Positions 22,301 to 33,684 of a DNA stretch of 64,000 bases are shown here, piece after piece. Origin of the DNA: Asterias amurensis (Eukaryota; Echinodermata; Asteroidea; Forcipulatida; Asteriidae); assembly GCF_032118995.1 (NCBI RefSeq), contig NC_092656.1:21968965-22032964 (forward strand). Direction: 5' to 3'. Within the stretch, counting starts at the first letter, position 1. Each line of letters begins with the position of its first letter. The position numbers were made by a program, and so were the translations under genes. Below the pieces are notes generated by a model, which saw only the letters and a program-made list of their open reading frames with translations, was not told the origin of the DNA and ran no database searches.

Positions 22301-25300
22301 GCGGAAACAAGAGTGGGTTTTCCCGTTATTTTCTCCCGACTCTGATCACCGATTGAGCCTAAGTTTTCACAGGTTTGTTATTTTATATATAAGTTGTGAT
22401 ACACGAAGTGTGGGCCTTTGGACAACACTGTTTACCAATGTTGTGCGATTGCTTTACATGATGTTTCATAGCTGACGAAAAAGTCTGAAACTTGGAATCC
22501 GATTTGAGAATAAAATCTATTTTGTGAATTTTTGTTTACTCGTTTCTCCAAAACTAAAGCACCTCAGCAAATAATATGTTAAGGGAAGCTTTCTACCATC
22601 ATCTTCAAACCGCATAAGTTTAAGCAACTACTGATAAGCGGACATGGAACGCTGTCAGCTTGTTTGAAAAAAAAAAAAGTATGATTACCTTTCTCGCAAG
22701 TCATCAAGGCATCTTTCTAGATGGACTTCCCCGGCAGCCACTATCACATGTTCACCGGTTTCTTGTATGAGAACCTCAACGCAGGGATCTGATTGGTTGA
22801 GAAGCTTCATGCCATTCACAAGAGCAGGCATGTCCGCTAAAACAATGTAATAAGATGATGTATCATAAGGGTGACTCTTTTAAAACATTTTGTATAAATA
22901 ACAGTGCAGGACTGGAATTACAAGAGGCCGCAGGGGACATGGCCTATGTTGCCCTGGTCTTGGCTCGGCTGCCTCTTTAAACATTTCCCATCTGTCCAAT
23001 GGAAGTGCACTTTACAGCAGGACCGGTTCTTGTCGGATTGGAGTACATGTAGTCTCCTAAATTGTCTAATCTACTATGCGACAGTAGAGCTGGACAGTTC
23101 TTACAAGAATGTACACAAGACTTGCTGTTAAAAATAACTGAAAGCTCCCATTTGTGGGATGTTGCCGTCCACTCACCTAAGTGTTTAGGTTCAACAGCAA
23201 CTCTCACAATTGGAGCTGCATCAAAGGTCATCGTGGTGAAGGCAGGGCAGGCAACCGTGCTAGACACAGTCGCTGACTTTAAGACATGGCCTTCAAGGCC
23301 TCCTATACCTGTACATAGTATTGCAAAATGGAAATTAAAGAGCTTTGTGTATTATTATATATTTGGTTTGCGGTAACACCATGTCTGTGTCTACTTTCCA
23401 GATAGATTTTGTTTCTAAGAGAAGTGTCTTGCTAGATATTCCACTACCGCTGAGACAGTTCTCTAAAGAACAAACTCTACCAGGCAAGTAGATACACACA
23501 TGGTGTTACCGCAAACCAAATTATATAGTGATACCTTGGACATTTGAAACCAAACTTTTTAAATTGGTACTAACAACAGAAAGGTAAAGTGACATTGAAA
23601 AAGTTGAGTACTACAAAAAAGAAAGTTGTTTTGAATTTTCAAACTTAACTTAACCAAAAAAATTAATGTCCTGACGTTTCGACCCTAGCAGAGTATTTCT
23701 CGAAGGCTAACAGCTAATTCTGTTTTCTCACTTAACTTCTAAATCGGAACCTATATATTTAAATTTGCATTAAGAATATGAAGGTAAAGTGACATTGAAA
23801 ATCTTGAGTACTACCAGACAGCAAGTTGTTTTCAACCAGACTTTTAAGTTGGTACTTACGGTCAAGTGACAACAAATATGTGGAGTGTTACCAGGACTAA
23901 AAACCCAGTTGTTTTGAATTTTGTAAACGCAAATCTTGAAAACGGGACTAAAAACCAGAAGGTAAAGTGCCAGAGTAAATTTCAATGTCTTACCTAGGAC
24001 ATTACCAGCTGGTACACTGTCCATTAACTCCAGTTCTCTGCCCATCAGTAGATACAGATCATTTACCACAAACTCGCTTATACTTCTCCCGGAAAATATG
24101 CCCTCTCCACAGGAATGTGATGCACCATCTCCCTGTGTGAAAAGTAATTCTCCATTAACGAGGGAATTATTTTATAATTATTAAACCTAAAGCTTTCAGA
24201 ACACTGTGAATGTTCTGGAGCTACTAATTTTTGTGCGTTTCCTCTTAAAAACACATATACTTGGTAACTGATGTGGTTGATAGTTTTATCATTAAATCGC
24301 TTTGTTTCTGTGTTCTTATACATCAGTGTCACCTTGTTTGATTTCTTTGTTGCATCTGAGGAAATTCAGACTATTTGAGTGATTTATATTCATGGAGATT
24401 TTTTGGATCGTAACAATAATGTGTATATTACCGTTAAAATGTTTGTTTTTTTGCGGTAACACCATGTATTGACTATTTCTAAATAAGTTGGAGTGGTTCT
24501 GAAAAGAACCGTTGGTTTCAACTCTAGAACCAACCCAACTCATTTAGAGAAAGTCATTACATGGTGTTACCGCAAACCTTTCCATTATCGTTTTTCCACC
24601 ATGCAAAGTTTCATATCCTACTCAATAATAATTCCGTTGACTAATCCTGTTTTTATTCAGGGCCCAATTTCATAGAGCTGCTATACGCAAAAATTTGTTT
24701 AGCATGACATGTTTGCCTTGATAAAAACAGGATTACCAAACAAATTTCCCACAAGATTTTTAGGAAAGCAAACAACAGCTAGAAACCAGTAACAAGAAAT
24801 TTCATGCTCAGCAAATTTTTGTGCTTAGCAGCTCTATGACATTGGGCCCATGTCTCATCAACCCTCAGAAGATTTCTCACCAACCTTAAGTAAAGCCGTC
24901 ATTGGATCGTGCTTGGGACCAAGGACTAGCAGCTTCTGTCCTTTGCGTATCCGCCCGCTGAAGACACGCGCAAATGCCAGGAACGTGTCCCCTTCTTCCT
25001 CGTTTTCCTCAGGGGGTTTGTTTACATGTACATCTAGTAAGGGGATGCCCTTTTGGGATGGATCGACTGTAACAAACAAGTAAAGGTAAAAACAGTTTGA
25101 TTTTTTTTAGGGGCAGAGTTTAGAGTCGATCAAAGAAGGCCAAAGGGTACCTTGTTAACCGGTCCCCTGTCTTTACCCACAAAGATAAAGACAGGCACTG
25201 CTCCACTGGTTTTATTGGATAGACATACACATGAGTAGTTTGTTTTTTTGTTTGTTTTAGATGATCTTTCTGTCAAGAGAACTCAGCAAACTCCCACAAA

Positions 25301-28300
25301 GGGACATAGACACCAAGCTGGCAACAGCCAATCTCTCTCATACAATCATTTGTTTCTGACTATGATAATAAATAATAAATCGCACAAATCAAATTATTAT
25401 GATCTATTTAGTCATGGATACAGGAAAACGACACACAGTCAAAATAAAACAAAATGTTGTAGTGATGCAAGGAAATGTACTGTTGATAGCGCCCTCTTAA
25501 GGTTAATAATTTGGTCAAATGGTTGCCTCCAAAATGCCTTCAAAAATTCCCCGGTCAGCATGGCCTTTACACTAAAGATTGCATTGAGCATCTCACCTTT
25601 GATGATGTCAGGGTTAGGCTCTGCTGCTGTATCACTCATCTGATTTGCAACTTTGAGGGCGTGTCTCTCTTTAGCTTCCTGATGTCTCTTCTGAAGTTCT
25701 TCATCACTAAGAGGTCTATTAAAGAAAAGAACAAAAGTTAGAATGATGCAACGGTCTCCAGTTCAGTCATGATCTGCACCCAATTTCATAGAACTGCTTA
25801 AGCACAAAAAGTATCTAAGCACAACAAAATTATGCTAACCAGAATAAGGTTCCCAGCCAAAATACAATGTGACAAACATAATTTGTGACTGGTACCCTGC
25901 TCATTTCTGCTTAGCAGACAATTGCTAAGCAATTGTTTCTGCTTAAGCAGCTCTATGAAATCTGGCCCTGGAAATTCTATGCACGCTCAAAGGAGCAAGG
26001 GATCAGCCGTCGATTTCTACAAAGAACTTACTTTGGTTTGTTCTTTGGAAGATTCACGTTCTCAACGGCAAACATCTTAGAGACGTAGACGATAACTGGA
26101 GCGTCATCTCCTGAGATACACCGCTCAAATGCTGTGAATGTAAAATAACAAAATATCAAATAAACACCCTTTTTCCAGACTGTATAAGACCCTACCTTTT
26201 TACAAGCCAAATTCATTTAATAAGGATATGAAACTTATCTTGTTGAAGAGAAATTCCAGGAAGGTTTGTGTTTTATTGTAAATGTTTAAATCGTTTTCCA
26301 ACACTCCAGACACTTTCAAAATTTATTTCTTGAGATAGAAAGTGGAATCTGTATTACCTCTTAATAATCAACTTAGCTTTCAGATTTTAAGTCACTAATT
26401 CCAGTTTTCTGATTGTCACCAAAACAATAAGCCATTTGCGATTTGAATAATGTCTGGTACCATGACTTCCTTAGTCACAATGTAGGCCTACCACTCACAT
26501 TTGAATTCCTCAGACTAGAGAGACAGTTGCTATGGCAAATGAATCTGGGCAAACTTTTGTAAAGCAGCCTCAATATGAGCAAACGTTGGCACCATTGTGC
26601 CATGCACATCCATTCAGAATAGTGTATGGGTGTTGACCATCTCTTACAAAACTACGCAAAAGCTTGCCCCTAATCATGTCACACAGCAACTGTTTTGAAA
26701 GTCAGAGGAATTCAAATTTAAGTGGTTATTTGAGACCAAGCACGTCATTGTACCAGACAATAATCAAATTTAACTCCAGAAGACAATCAGAGCATACTGA
26801 TCGAAACGTCGAGTTAAACCAACGGTTCTTTTCAGAACCACCCCAACTCATTTAGAGATAGTCATTACATGGTGTTACCGCAAACTCTTCTATATCAAAT
26901 TTAACTCCCAAATGGCTTACTAACCAATGGAAATAAGCTCAAATATTTGCTTACCTGATTTTAGTTGCTGTGATTGTTGGGGCAGTGTGTCGAACCGTCG
27001 GAAACCGCCACACATGAGTTTCTCAATCCTCTCATGATTAATGTCCAGAGGGCTCGGTAACTTCTTACAAACCATGGCTGGTAAAAGCATTGAGAGTTAA
27101 GGAATAAAGGCAGACTCAAGTTGGAAAATGCCTCAATCTCAGATGATGCAAGGCAGGAGCACAGGATACTATTGTGAGAAATGGTTCCTTCTGAAGCAAC
27201 GCAGTTTTTGAGAAAGAAATAATTTTTCACTAAAATATTTGAATTTACTTCAAGGCCTCAACTGAGGTCCCGAATTCAAGCATCTGAAAGCACACAACTT
27301 GTGAGACAAGGTTTTTTTTTCTTCCATTATTTTCTCGCATTTTCAACGACCAATTGAGTTCAAATTTTCACAGGTTTGTTATTTTATGCATATGTTGAGA
27401 TACACCAAGTGAGAAGACTGGTCTTTGACAATTACCAAAGGTGTCCTGTGCCATTAAGATTATATTTCTTGGGGTGGTTTTCTGCTCAAGGATACCCAGA
27501 AGAGCTTCCGATAGAGGGAGCCACTGTCCACAGATCACCTGTAGGTGTACTCTACAATCATTATGACGCAAGTCACGCGCAGGAATCTTCAGGTTCAATG
27601 AACCGATGATCTTCTGCATCTTGTCTTTATCCCTGAAAAACAGAATTAATAACAATAATAATACTAATCATCATAATAGCTATCATAACGCTCATATCTA
27701 CATGTATCACTCAGTGGCGCTCAAGGAACTTTAGTACTTTGTTGCAAGGTATGCAAGACCACATATGGATTATGAGACCTACTCCTTTTTACATAGAGCC
27801 ATGTAATAGTTTACAAGGTGCTGTGGCGCAGTATGGAGCCAATCAAACCAGGAACACCAGGGCGAACCCCTTTCTCTTTTCAATAAGTGTACTTGGTTCT
27901 TTGATGTGCGTTCACAACACACAAATAGTGCCCATTTTTAATACCTTTCACAAATGACACCCTCTGGTGTGGTTTCCAGGTTCAAGAAACAAAGATATGA
28001 AATCAATAGTTAGCCAACACAGTCCTGTAAGCCCACCAACCACAGTTCTCCTTCTGGAAGAACAAATTAGAGTAGTGCAGCCAGGCTGATTCTACACTGA
28101 AACCTCTAAATCCCTATGAAGAGACCAGCATCTCAAACATTCTTCGGTCTACTGGTGATGACTAGGGCATGCCATTCCACAACAGTTGCCTTGGATTGGT
28201 CGAGTTGGTCTTTGAAAAGCGTCCCGTAACCGTTTGTTATAAAATGCATATGGGTAGAAAGATGTTGTAAAAGTAGAATACAATGATCTTCAAAAATATG

Positions 28301-31300
28301 CCTCGAAATTGCGTGGTTTTCTTTTTACCTCGTCGACTAACACGGTCGGCCATTTGTGGGAGTCAAATTTTTGACTCCCACAAATGGCCGAACGTGTTAG
28401 TTAGCGACGTAAAAGGAAAACTGTGCAATTTTGTGTGATACTTGTCTGGATCATTATATTCTACTTTCAAAACATCTTTCTAACCATGTGCATTTCATAA
28501 CAAACAGTTTCAAACGCTTTTTATAGACTAACTCGTCCGATCCAAGGCAACGTGTTCCTTGAATAACGAGAAGTCCCCCCCCCCAATCCACTTAGTGGAA
28601 GTTGTAGTCCTGGCTGATTTTCCTGGCTGATTAAAAAATAAGTAAGCTCTGCTTACCTTAAATAAAAAATATACAGCATTTTTGAGATGCCCTATGGGTG
28701 GGATAAAGCACTACACAATTAGCACTACGCAGTGATGTTTTTACTCAGCGTGCAATAGTACTTTTATTTACTATCACATGACAGACAATCCTCCAATCAA
28801 ATGGCAAGGATCTGCTTGGGTGTAATTAATACTATTATACCTTTTGATAAGAATGGTGTCATACACGGACCACAGGTTCTCCAGAATGAACTGAACAAAC
28901 ATTGGTTTCTTCCCTTTGACCTGTAAGAAAAATAAAAACATGGTCAAAGGTCATACAATGCTCACTAGAATAGCGCCAACATTTTACTATAATGTTTGTT
29001 TTATTCTTAAATTTAAAAAAATGACAAAACAGGGTTCTGGGTTTCTGTTTCAAAGGTATTTTACAAGGAATTACCAACTGTAAGATCTTCGATAAGTGTT
29101 TTTGTCTCTTTTGATTGTTGCCAAAAAACATGTGAAAACTCTGGCTCAAAGACTTAACAACAAAAGATTACTGAGATGAAATTCAAAAGTGACAAAAATG
29201 AAACATCTAAAAGACAAAATGATTAAAACATGTACATACGCGCCACGCACAACTCTCAGCCAATGAGAGGTCCGCTTTTGACCCCATTGAGGGCGCTGTT
29301 TAAGTTTGTGACTTCAAATGTAATGGGTCTGTATGTTTATCCTGAAAATGTTTAATATTAAGATACTTTTGTGTTTACCTGAGCGCCTTTCATGATGCGT
29401 TTCGTTTTACTGTTTAGGAAGAAATCTCCCCACAACGTCTTGCGAAGTATCTCTACTTTCACCCCCAGCTTGGTGGCATACATGTCGGCGAAATGATCAA
29501 TTCTGGAAAAAAAGAAGTAGGATTTGAAATTTTGCAAGACAGAGATCTAAACTATTAAGGAAACGATTAAACTGCACAAATTTTGCAGGGTGCGGCCAGC
29601 GACGCCTTGGGTCATGCCTGCGCCCCTTTGGGTCGACCGGCTCGGGACTTTAGTATGAGCCTACCTTTCAACAACCTTCATAGTTTGTCGTGACTGAGCG
29701 GAATACGAGCACAGAACTCAACTCTGATGCTTCTGTTCAGCAGAGTGTGGGCTCAAGTCTCAGTTGTAACACTTGGGTTGCTGAGCAAGACACTTAACAA
29801 TAATAGCTTCTCATTACCCAGGGGTAAATGGGTATCTGTATACTCTCGGGCCCAGGGAGCTGAGATGGTTTAAGGAATGAATTAACAGGCCCAGTGACCT
29901 GGGGTAATAATGCTGGAAGTGCTTTGAGATGCCCTTCGGGTGTGAAAAGCGGTATATAAAAAATCATTATTACTATTATATCAATTGTGATTACTTAATG
30001 TACAAACATACCCAAAGCCCCAGCCGTCGATAGCGCTGGCGAAGATGACATTACCCTGGTCCGGTGAGAAATACAGATTAGAATCGTCCGTTTCTTCCAG
30101 ACCGTCACTCCAATCGTAAAGGATCTTTTCACCGTTAGATTCCGAACCTTGCGAGTCTGAGGGCTGTGACGATTTCTCTGCATTCTTTTGCTGAAAATAA
30201 GGTTACAAAGTTTGGAAATTGAGAAACTAGAATCAGCTATTTAAAAAATGTTTTACAAAGTAATAGGACCGAAAAAAAATACTTTCATCATTGTGAAAAA
30301 CTGTAAAACATGATGGTAGAGAAGTGGTACACTTTTATTGTGTTTTCAGTCTACAGATGGATTGCAATAGACGTCCGGCTACCATCTTTGATGAATTGGC
30401 CGAGATTCGTGCACAGCACATACACGCATGCACTTTTCCAGTGTTTTACATCAAAGATGGCGGTCAATTACGCGTACTACAATCCATCTTTACTAGTCCT
30501 GTTAGAAATTGTTTGTGATTTTGTCTCATCAGAGAGATGTCCGTGCCTCACCGTTGCTTGTTCGAGCACTCCTGACGCAAACAGGTTTCCAACGACGGCG
30601 TTGACCTGCTCCAGAACCTGCTGGAGGCGGAGATGAGCCTCCAGTGGGGTGTACTTGAGCTCCGAGATGAGCCTGTCGATCTTATTGAGAACGAGACAAG
30701 GCGTGATGTGCTCCAGCCAGGCCTGACGGAGGACAACGTGGGTCTGTGTACAGGTAGAAGATTACAAAGACTAAGGGGCCATTCATAATAGTCAATGTTT
30801 AAAAATTCGATCGTTTGTTTCGAAATTGTGGGTAGGTGTGTCAAAAGAAGTAACTGAAAATCAAAATTTACATTTAAAAAAAGTGGGGGGTAAAAACAAC
30901 CAAATTGAATATAATTCAAATTATTTATAAAAAAAAGAGAAAGAGAAAAAAAAAAATTGGGGGGGGGGGGGGGACGACTATCTTGTCGCCTAATTTCAGC
31001 CATTGATAATACTTGTTTACATCAACATTTTATGAGAGAGCAGAACCTCATAATATCAAACTCTCTCTTTCTCTCTCTCTCTTGTATCACGTGTACAATT
31101 TGTGACTGGTATCCTACTCATTTCTGCTTAAGCATAATATTGTTAAAGGCACCTTTGATTTGTCAAAGACCAGTGTATCTCAGAACATGCATAAAATAGC
31201 ATTCCTGTGAAAATTTGAACTCAATTGGTTGTCGAAGTTGTGAGTGAACAATGGAAGAAAAAACACCTCTTTCTCACAATTTTGTATACTATCAACAGCT

Positions 31301-33684
31301 CTCCATTACTCGTTACCAAGTAAATTTTTAAATGCTAACACTTATTTTGAGTAATTACCAATAGTGTCCAGTGCCTTGAAATCCAAACAATTTAGTGCGA
31401 AAGGAAATACGAGAGGAGGATATAGGAGGGTTGAGGTCAACTGTTGGCAAGTGGGCCTAGGGAGCAAGAGTTTTGAAGATAAACATTTAAGAATTTATTT
31501 AACCTTGTTGTCAGCGTTTTACCTGTGGGCAAACACCTTCAACTACATCAACAACAATGAGGGCGCCATCACAGAGTCTGGTTGCCGTAGATACTTCACT
31601 GGAGAAGTCCACATGACCCGGTGAGTCGATCAAGTTAATCAAGTAGTCCTGATCATCTAACGGAAAAAGAAGAGAACAAAAAGTAATAGGCCTACTGATA
31701 ATAAATGACAAGTGTTCCAAATTTATCTAAATAGAACTCCTATGTTATATTTTCGGCAGTACACATGGCAAATTAGAGGATGACACGTGAACTGAGGTAT
31801 GTTCCACAAACGACAAGGATCTGTGTGTGCTGTATATAACAAGGAAATATCAAACACACAACTGGCTTCTTAAAACCATGAGCGTAAAACTGACAATTCA
31901 AAGGCACCAAGGCAATGACCGGGGGCAACAGAGGCATGTCATGGCCGAGCGGTTAAGAGCACCGGATTCAAGCTCTGGTGTTTGATCAGCAGAGTGTGGG
32001 TTCGATTCTCGGTCGTGACACTTGCTACGTACAATTTGGGAGGTAGTGCTTTCTGCTCTACCGGCCAGGCTTCGAATTGATGATGCCCAAGCCTACATAT
32101 CCGTATGGACTGTAAATAAAAGGGGTAACCCTGTTTCAGCCCTAGGAGTGATGGCAACGGCCTCTGGAAAAAAATAATTGTAGCCCACACCTTGAAGTGG
32201 CCTTCAGGCCTTGTATGTCTGGCAACTTGCATAATTTCTTTATATTTTAAATTGCCTTCATTGCCTTTGTGAAGTATTAAGCCTGATCTAAACCAAACCA
32301 CATGCCCTATGTACCTTTGTTATAGTGGAGTGATATTGCACTTGACTTCATTGTAATCCCTCGTAGCTGTTCGTCTTTTCGACTGTCCATGTAGCGTAAT
32401 TTCCCAGCCATACGCGATGATATGATGCCATTGCTGGATATAAGAGTGTCGGCCAATGTGGTTTTGCCTTCAGGAAATAAAAATATACTAATATTATTAT
32501 ATTACGTATGTTTCCTTTTAAAACAAAAACATTTATACATTTTGTTACAAGGCCCGACGGCAACTCCATTGGGAGGGCAACACTTAACTGTTTTGCACTA
32601 TTGACCTACATGTAAATCTATTTTGACCAGTCCCAGTGGCATATTGTCACCTACTCCTTACTAGAACTACAATATAAGGTTTGTTCGTGTCTAGAATTTG
32701 TGTCATGATTTTCGAAAGTGCTAAAAATGCAGCAAATCTGTTGACCAGCTGTCGAAATTGTACGTGTTTGAGTTTGACCATTTCACCCTGTTTGTTTTAG
32801 AGCCTGCGACGTAACCCTTCGGCTTCGCTGTCAGGAGGAGGGTTGCGTTATCACAGCTACCTCACACCCTCACCCTGCTGCTGACAAAACACCAGAGTTT
32901 AGTTGGTCCGGTGAATAGCTGGGCCGCAACACGCCACAAATTGTTCATGTATGAAACAGGGGAAATCGGGCGCTGCTGACTCTGCTGGTACTGTTTAAGT
33001 TTTACTGAGTGAATGCTAACCAAGCTTTTTAACCTGCACCAAAGTTTTTGTTGGATTTTTTCAACTTCTTGTGCTTTTGTCTGCACTTTGTCCATGTTCT
33101 TTCTTCACTTGCACCTTACCCCTTACGGCTGTGACGCCACGCTGCACCCAATACCCATCCTAGTTGTGATAACGTAACCCTCCTGTCGGCAAGAGGGTTA
33201 CGTTATCACAACTACACCCATCCCAGTTAAGCAAAATTTGTGCTGCAAACAAACAAAAGTCCAAAGGGATCACACTACTACAAGTACTACTAGGTATAGT
33301 ACTAGTACTACTACTACTACAGTACTACTACTACTAGTTACTACCTACTCAAGACTCAATTTAAAGCTTGTTTCGAATAAATGAACCAGGAATGCTTTTC
33401 ATATTTTTTAATAGCTGAAAATGAGATATTATTAGTCACTGTGGTGAAATACAGCATACATGTAGTTGTGAAGTCCTAATTAATAGTAATTTTTATTAAC
33501 AATAAGAGTCGCTCCATCTTCCTATTCTTCCACAAATTGTTGCCAACCACTCCAGCGACCAGAAGTGTCCAACTCCATCCAAGTCCAACTCACCATGATC
33601 CACGTGTGCAAGAATGCAGAGATTTCGAATATTTGCAGCATTCTCCTGGAGTCTTGCGAGTCGTTCACCACCGATTCCTCTCAT
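16364..33684 (-). CDS. EFL1: Elongation factor-like GTPase 1 (ribosome assembly GTPase), 19 coding exons
   Basis: EFL1 is a cytoplasmic EF-2-like GTPase that, with SBDS, removes eIF6 from new 60S subunits (family knowledge). Exons, in transcription order: 33594-33684, 32315-32467, 31523-31656, 30552-30743, 30012-30190, 29379-29502, 28841-28920, 27496-27632, 26955-27077, 26032-26131, 25597-25715, 24885-25066, 23994-24132, 23177-23308, 22689-22836, 21831-21942, 20607-21579, 19372-19556, 16364-16552. They sum to 3,492 nt, giving 1,163 aa (human about 1,120). All junctions keep frame. Visible GTPase motifs: AHVDHGKT (residues 26-33, split by intron 1), [13 protein letters not shown] (92-96) and NKID (146-149). 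Later domains carry family signatures such as [61 protein letters not shown] and [17 protein letters not shown]. Start: ATG at 33,684 precedes the conserved [15 protein letters not shown]; a further 5' UTR exon is possible. Identification is very secure; individual splice sites are by inspection. Confidence 0.
17640..18160 (+). repeat. Two type A SINE copies in the last EFL1 intron
   Basis: Heads with B-box-like GGATTCAAATC (about 17,830) and GGTTTGAATCC (about 18,060), each followed by GCCCGTGAATTT or GCCTGTGATTTTG and CAGGAAAGTACTGAGTA. Both lie in the 2.8-kb intron between 16,552 and 19,372. Confidence 0.
18615..18866 (+). repeat. Type A SINE head and a separate TTA-ended SINE/LINE tail
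   Basis: 18,630-18,735 nearly duplicates 17,770-17,890 (AAAGGCCTTCTTGACAT...CAGCGCCGAATCTAGG). It is followed at 18,780-18,866 by AAGCACATAGAGATG...GCGCTATATAAATG and a (TTA)n end, the common tail of tRNA-derived SINEs. Confidence 0.
19740..19980 (-). repeat. tRNA-Leu-type SINE (type B), partial
   Basis: On the minus strand, ATGGTATGTCAAGCTCCGCTG...TAGGTTCAAGTCCTGGTATTGACACTTGTG matches the head and start of the type B SINE at 31,930. It lies in the EFL1 intron 19,557-20,606. Confidence 0.
20095..20275. repeat. GGCAATCGCCTCCG element
   Basis: GGCCTGTATGCTTCTTTTTTG...GGGCACCCTATGAGGAAATAG...GGAGGCAATCGCCTCCGTTGCC...AGGCCTG. It is the inverted counterpart of the interrupted copy at 2,640-3,060. 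Traces also occur near 31,890 and 32,250. Confidence 0.
21740..21826 (+). repeat. Type A SINE body fragment
   Basis: GCCAGTGGATTTTTCGGACAGAACTCAGGAAAGTAACAAG...AATAATATTCTTT matches the type A SINE body. It abuts an EFL1 splice donor at 21,831. Confidence 0.
22083..22445. repeat. Family 2 element, diverged
   Basis: Starts TTAAAGCCATTGGACACTTTC and contains CCGATTGAGCCTAAGTTTTCACAGGTTTGTTATTTTATATATAAG. It is in EFL1 intron 21,943-22,688. Confidence 0.
23363..23523. repeat. Family 5 short MITE-like element
   Basis: Inverted ends TTGGTTTGCGGTAACACCATG and CATGGTGTTACCGCAAACCAA, 161 bp. It is intronic in EFL1. Confidence 0.
23650..23740. repeat. GACGTTTCGACCC-type palindrome remnant
   Basis: TGACGTTTCGACCCTAGCAGAGTATTTCTCGAAGG; related to sequences at 16-95 and 34,575-34,660. 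Confidence 0.
24451..24579. repeat. Family 5 element, complete
   Basis: Ends TTGCGGTAACACCATGTATTG and ACATGGTGTTACCGCAAACC. The interior contains TTCTGAAAAGAACCGTTGG and its partial inverse AACCAACCCAACTCATTTAG. Confidence 0.
24659..24850. repeat. Family 1 element, complete
   Basis: GGGCCCAATTTCATAGAGCTGC at one end and GCAGCTCTATGACATTGGGCCC at the other, 192 bp. It lies immediately 3' of the donor end of an EFL1 exon (24885-25066). Confidence 0.
25778..25972. repeat. Family 1 element, complete
   Basis: CACCCAATTTCATAGAACTGCTTAAGC to GCTTAAGCAGCTCTATGAAATCTGGCCC, 195 bp, in EFL1 intron 25,716-26,031. Confidence 0.
26785..26887. repeat. Family 5 element, one end
   Basis: GACAATCAGAGCATACTGATC, then ACGTCGAGTTAAACCAACGG...ATTACATGGTGTTACCGCAAACTC. 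It is the inverse of 61,374-61,490. Confidence 0.
27168..27457. repeat. Family 2 element, partial
   Basis: ATTGTGAGAAATGGTTCC...AAGCATCTGAAAGCACACAAC...AATTACCAAAGGTGTCCTGTGCC; intronic in EFL1, ending about 40 bp before an exon (27496-27632). Confidence 0.
27770..27960 (-). repeat. Type B SINE body fragment
   Basis: CATGTAATAGTTTACAAGGTGCTGTGGCGCAG...ACCAGGGCGAACCCC...CACAACACACAA matches the better copy at 57,500-57,815. Confidence 0.
28186..28558. repeat. Family 4 long palindrome, complete
   Basis: Arms CAGTTGCCTTGGATTGGTCG...TGTGGGAGTCAAA and the inverse to CCGATCCAAGGCAACGTGTTCC. It could form a long hairpin inside EFL1 intron 27,633-28,840. Confidence 0.
29690..29975 (+). repeat. Type B (tRNA-Leu-like) SINE
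   Basis: Diverged head GAGTGTGGGCTCAAGTCTCAG at about 29,745; body TGAGCAAGACACTTAACAATAATAG...CCCAGGGGTAAATGGGTA...GCTTTGAGATGCCC; tail GCGGTATATAAAAAATCATTATTACTATTA. Confidence 0.
31095..31380. repeat. Family 1 scrap fused to family 2 element
   Basis: CAATTTGTGACTGGTATCCTACTCATTTCTGCTTAAGCATAATATTG (family 1) runs at 31,143 straight into TTAAAGGCACCTTTGATTTG...TTACCAATAGTGTCCAGTGCC (family 2). It is in EFL1 intron 30,744-31,522. Confidence 0.
31930..32270 (+). repeat. tRNA-Leu(CAA)-derived SINE
   Basis: The head GTCATGGCCGAGCGGTTAAGAG...CCGGATTCAAGCTCTGG...GTGGGTTCGATTCTCGG folds as a class II tRNA with A and B boxes. The anticodon stem-loop CCGGA-TTCAAGC-TCTGG gives CAA. The unrelated 3' body of over 200 bp and its intronic place show it is a SINE, not a tRNA gene. 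Confidence 0.
32808..33213. repeat. Pair of GATAACGTAACCCTC hairpins in EFL1 intron 1
   Basis: 33,162-33,182 and 33,193-33,213 are perfect 21-bp inverted arms (TGTGATAACGTAACCCTC core) around CTGTCGGCAA. A weaker version (GCGACGTAACCCTTCGG... GAGGGTTGCGTTATCACAG) lies at 32,808-32,860. Together they may bound one 0.4-kb element. Confidence 0.
33285..33355. repeat. (ACT)n microsatellite
   Basis: Interrupted ACT/AGT trinucleotide run in EFL1 intron 1, some 240 bp from the first coding exon. Confidence 0.

Noticed and set aside
30310-30636. Plus-strand open frames over EFL1 exon 4
   Set aside because: Antisense shadow of the EFL1 exon at 30,552-30,743 plus intron.
31936-32020. Functional tRNA-Leu(CAA) gene
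   Set aside because: It has A and B boxes and a plausible anticodon loop, but mismatches in the stems, a long SINE body and several sibling copies show a SINE head.
32862-33095. 77-residue minus-strand open frame in EFL1 intron 1
   Set aside because: No family resemblance that I can see, and it lies between two repeat hairpins; kept only as part of a possible element.
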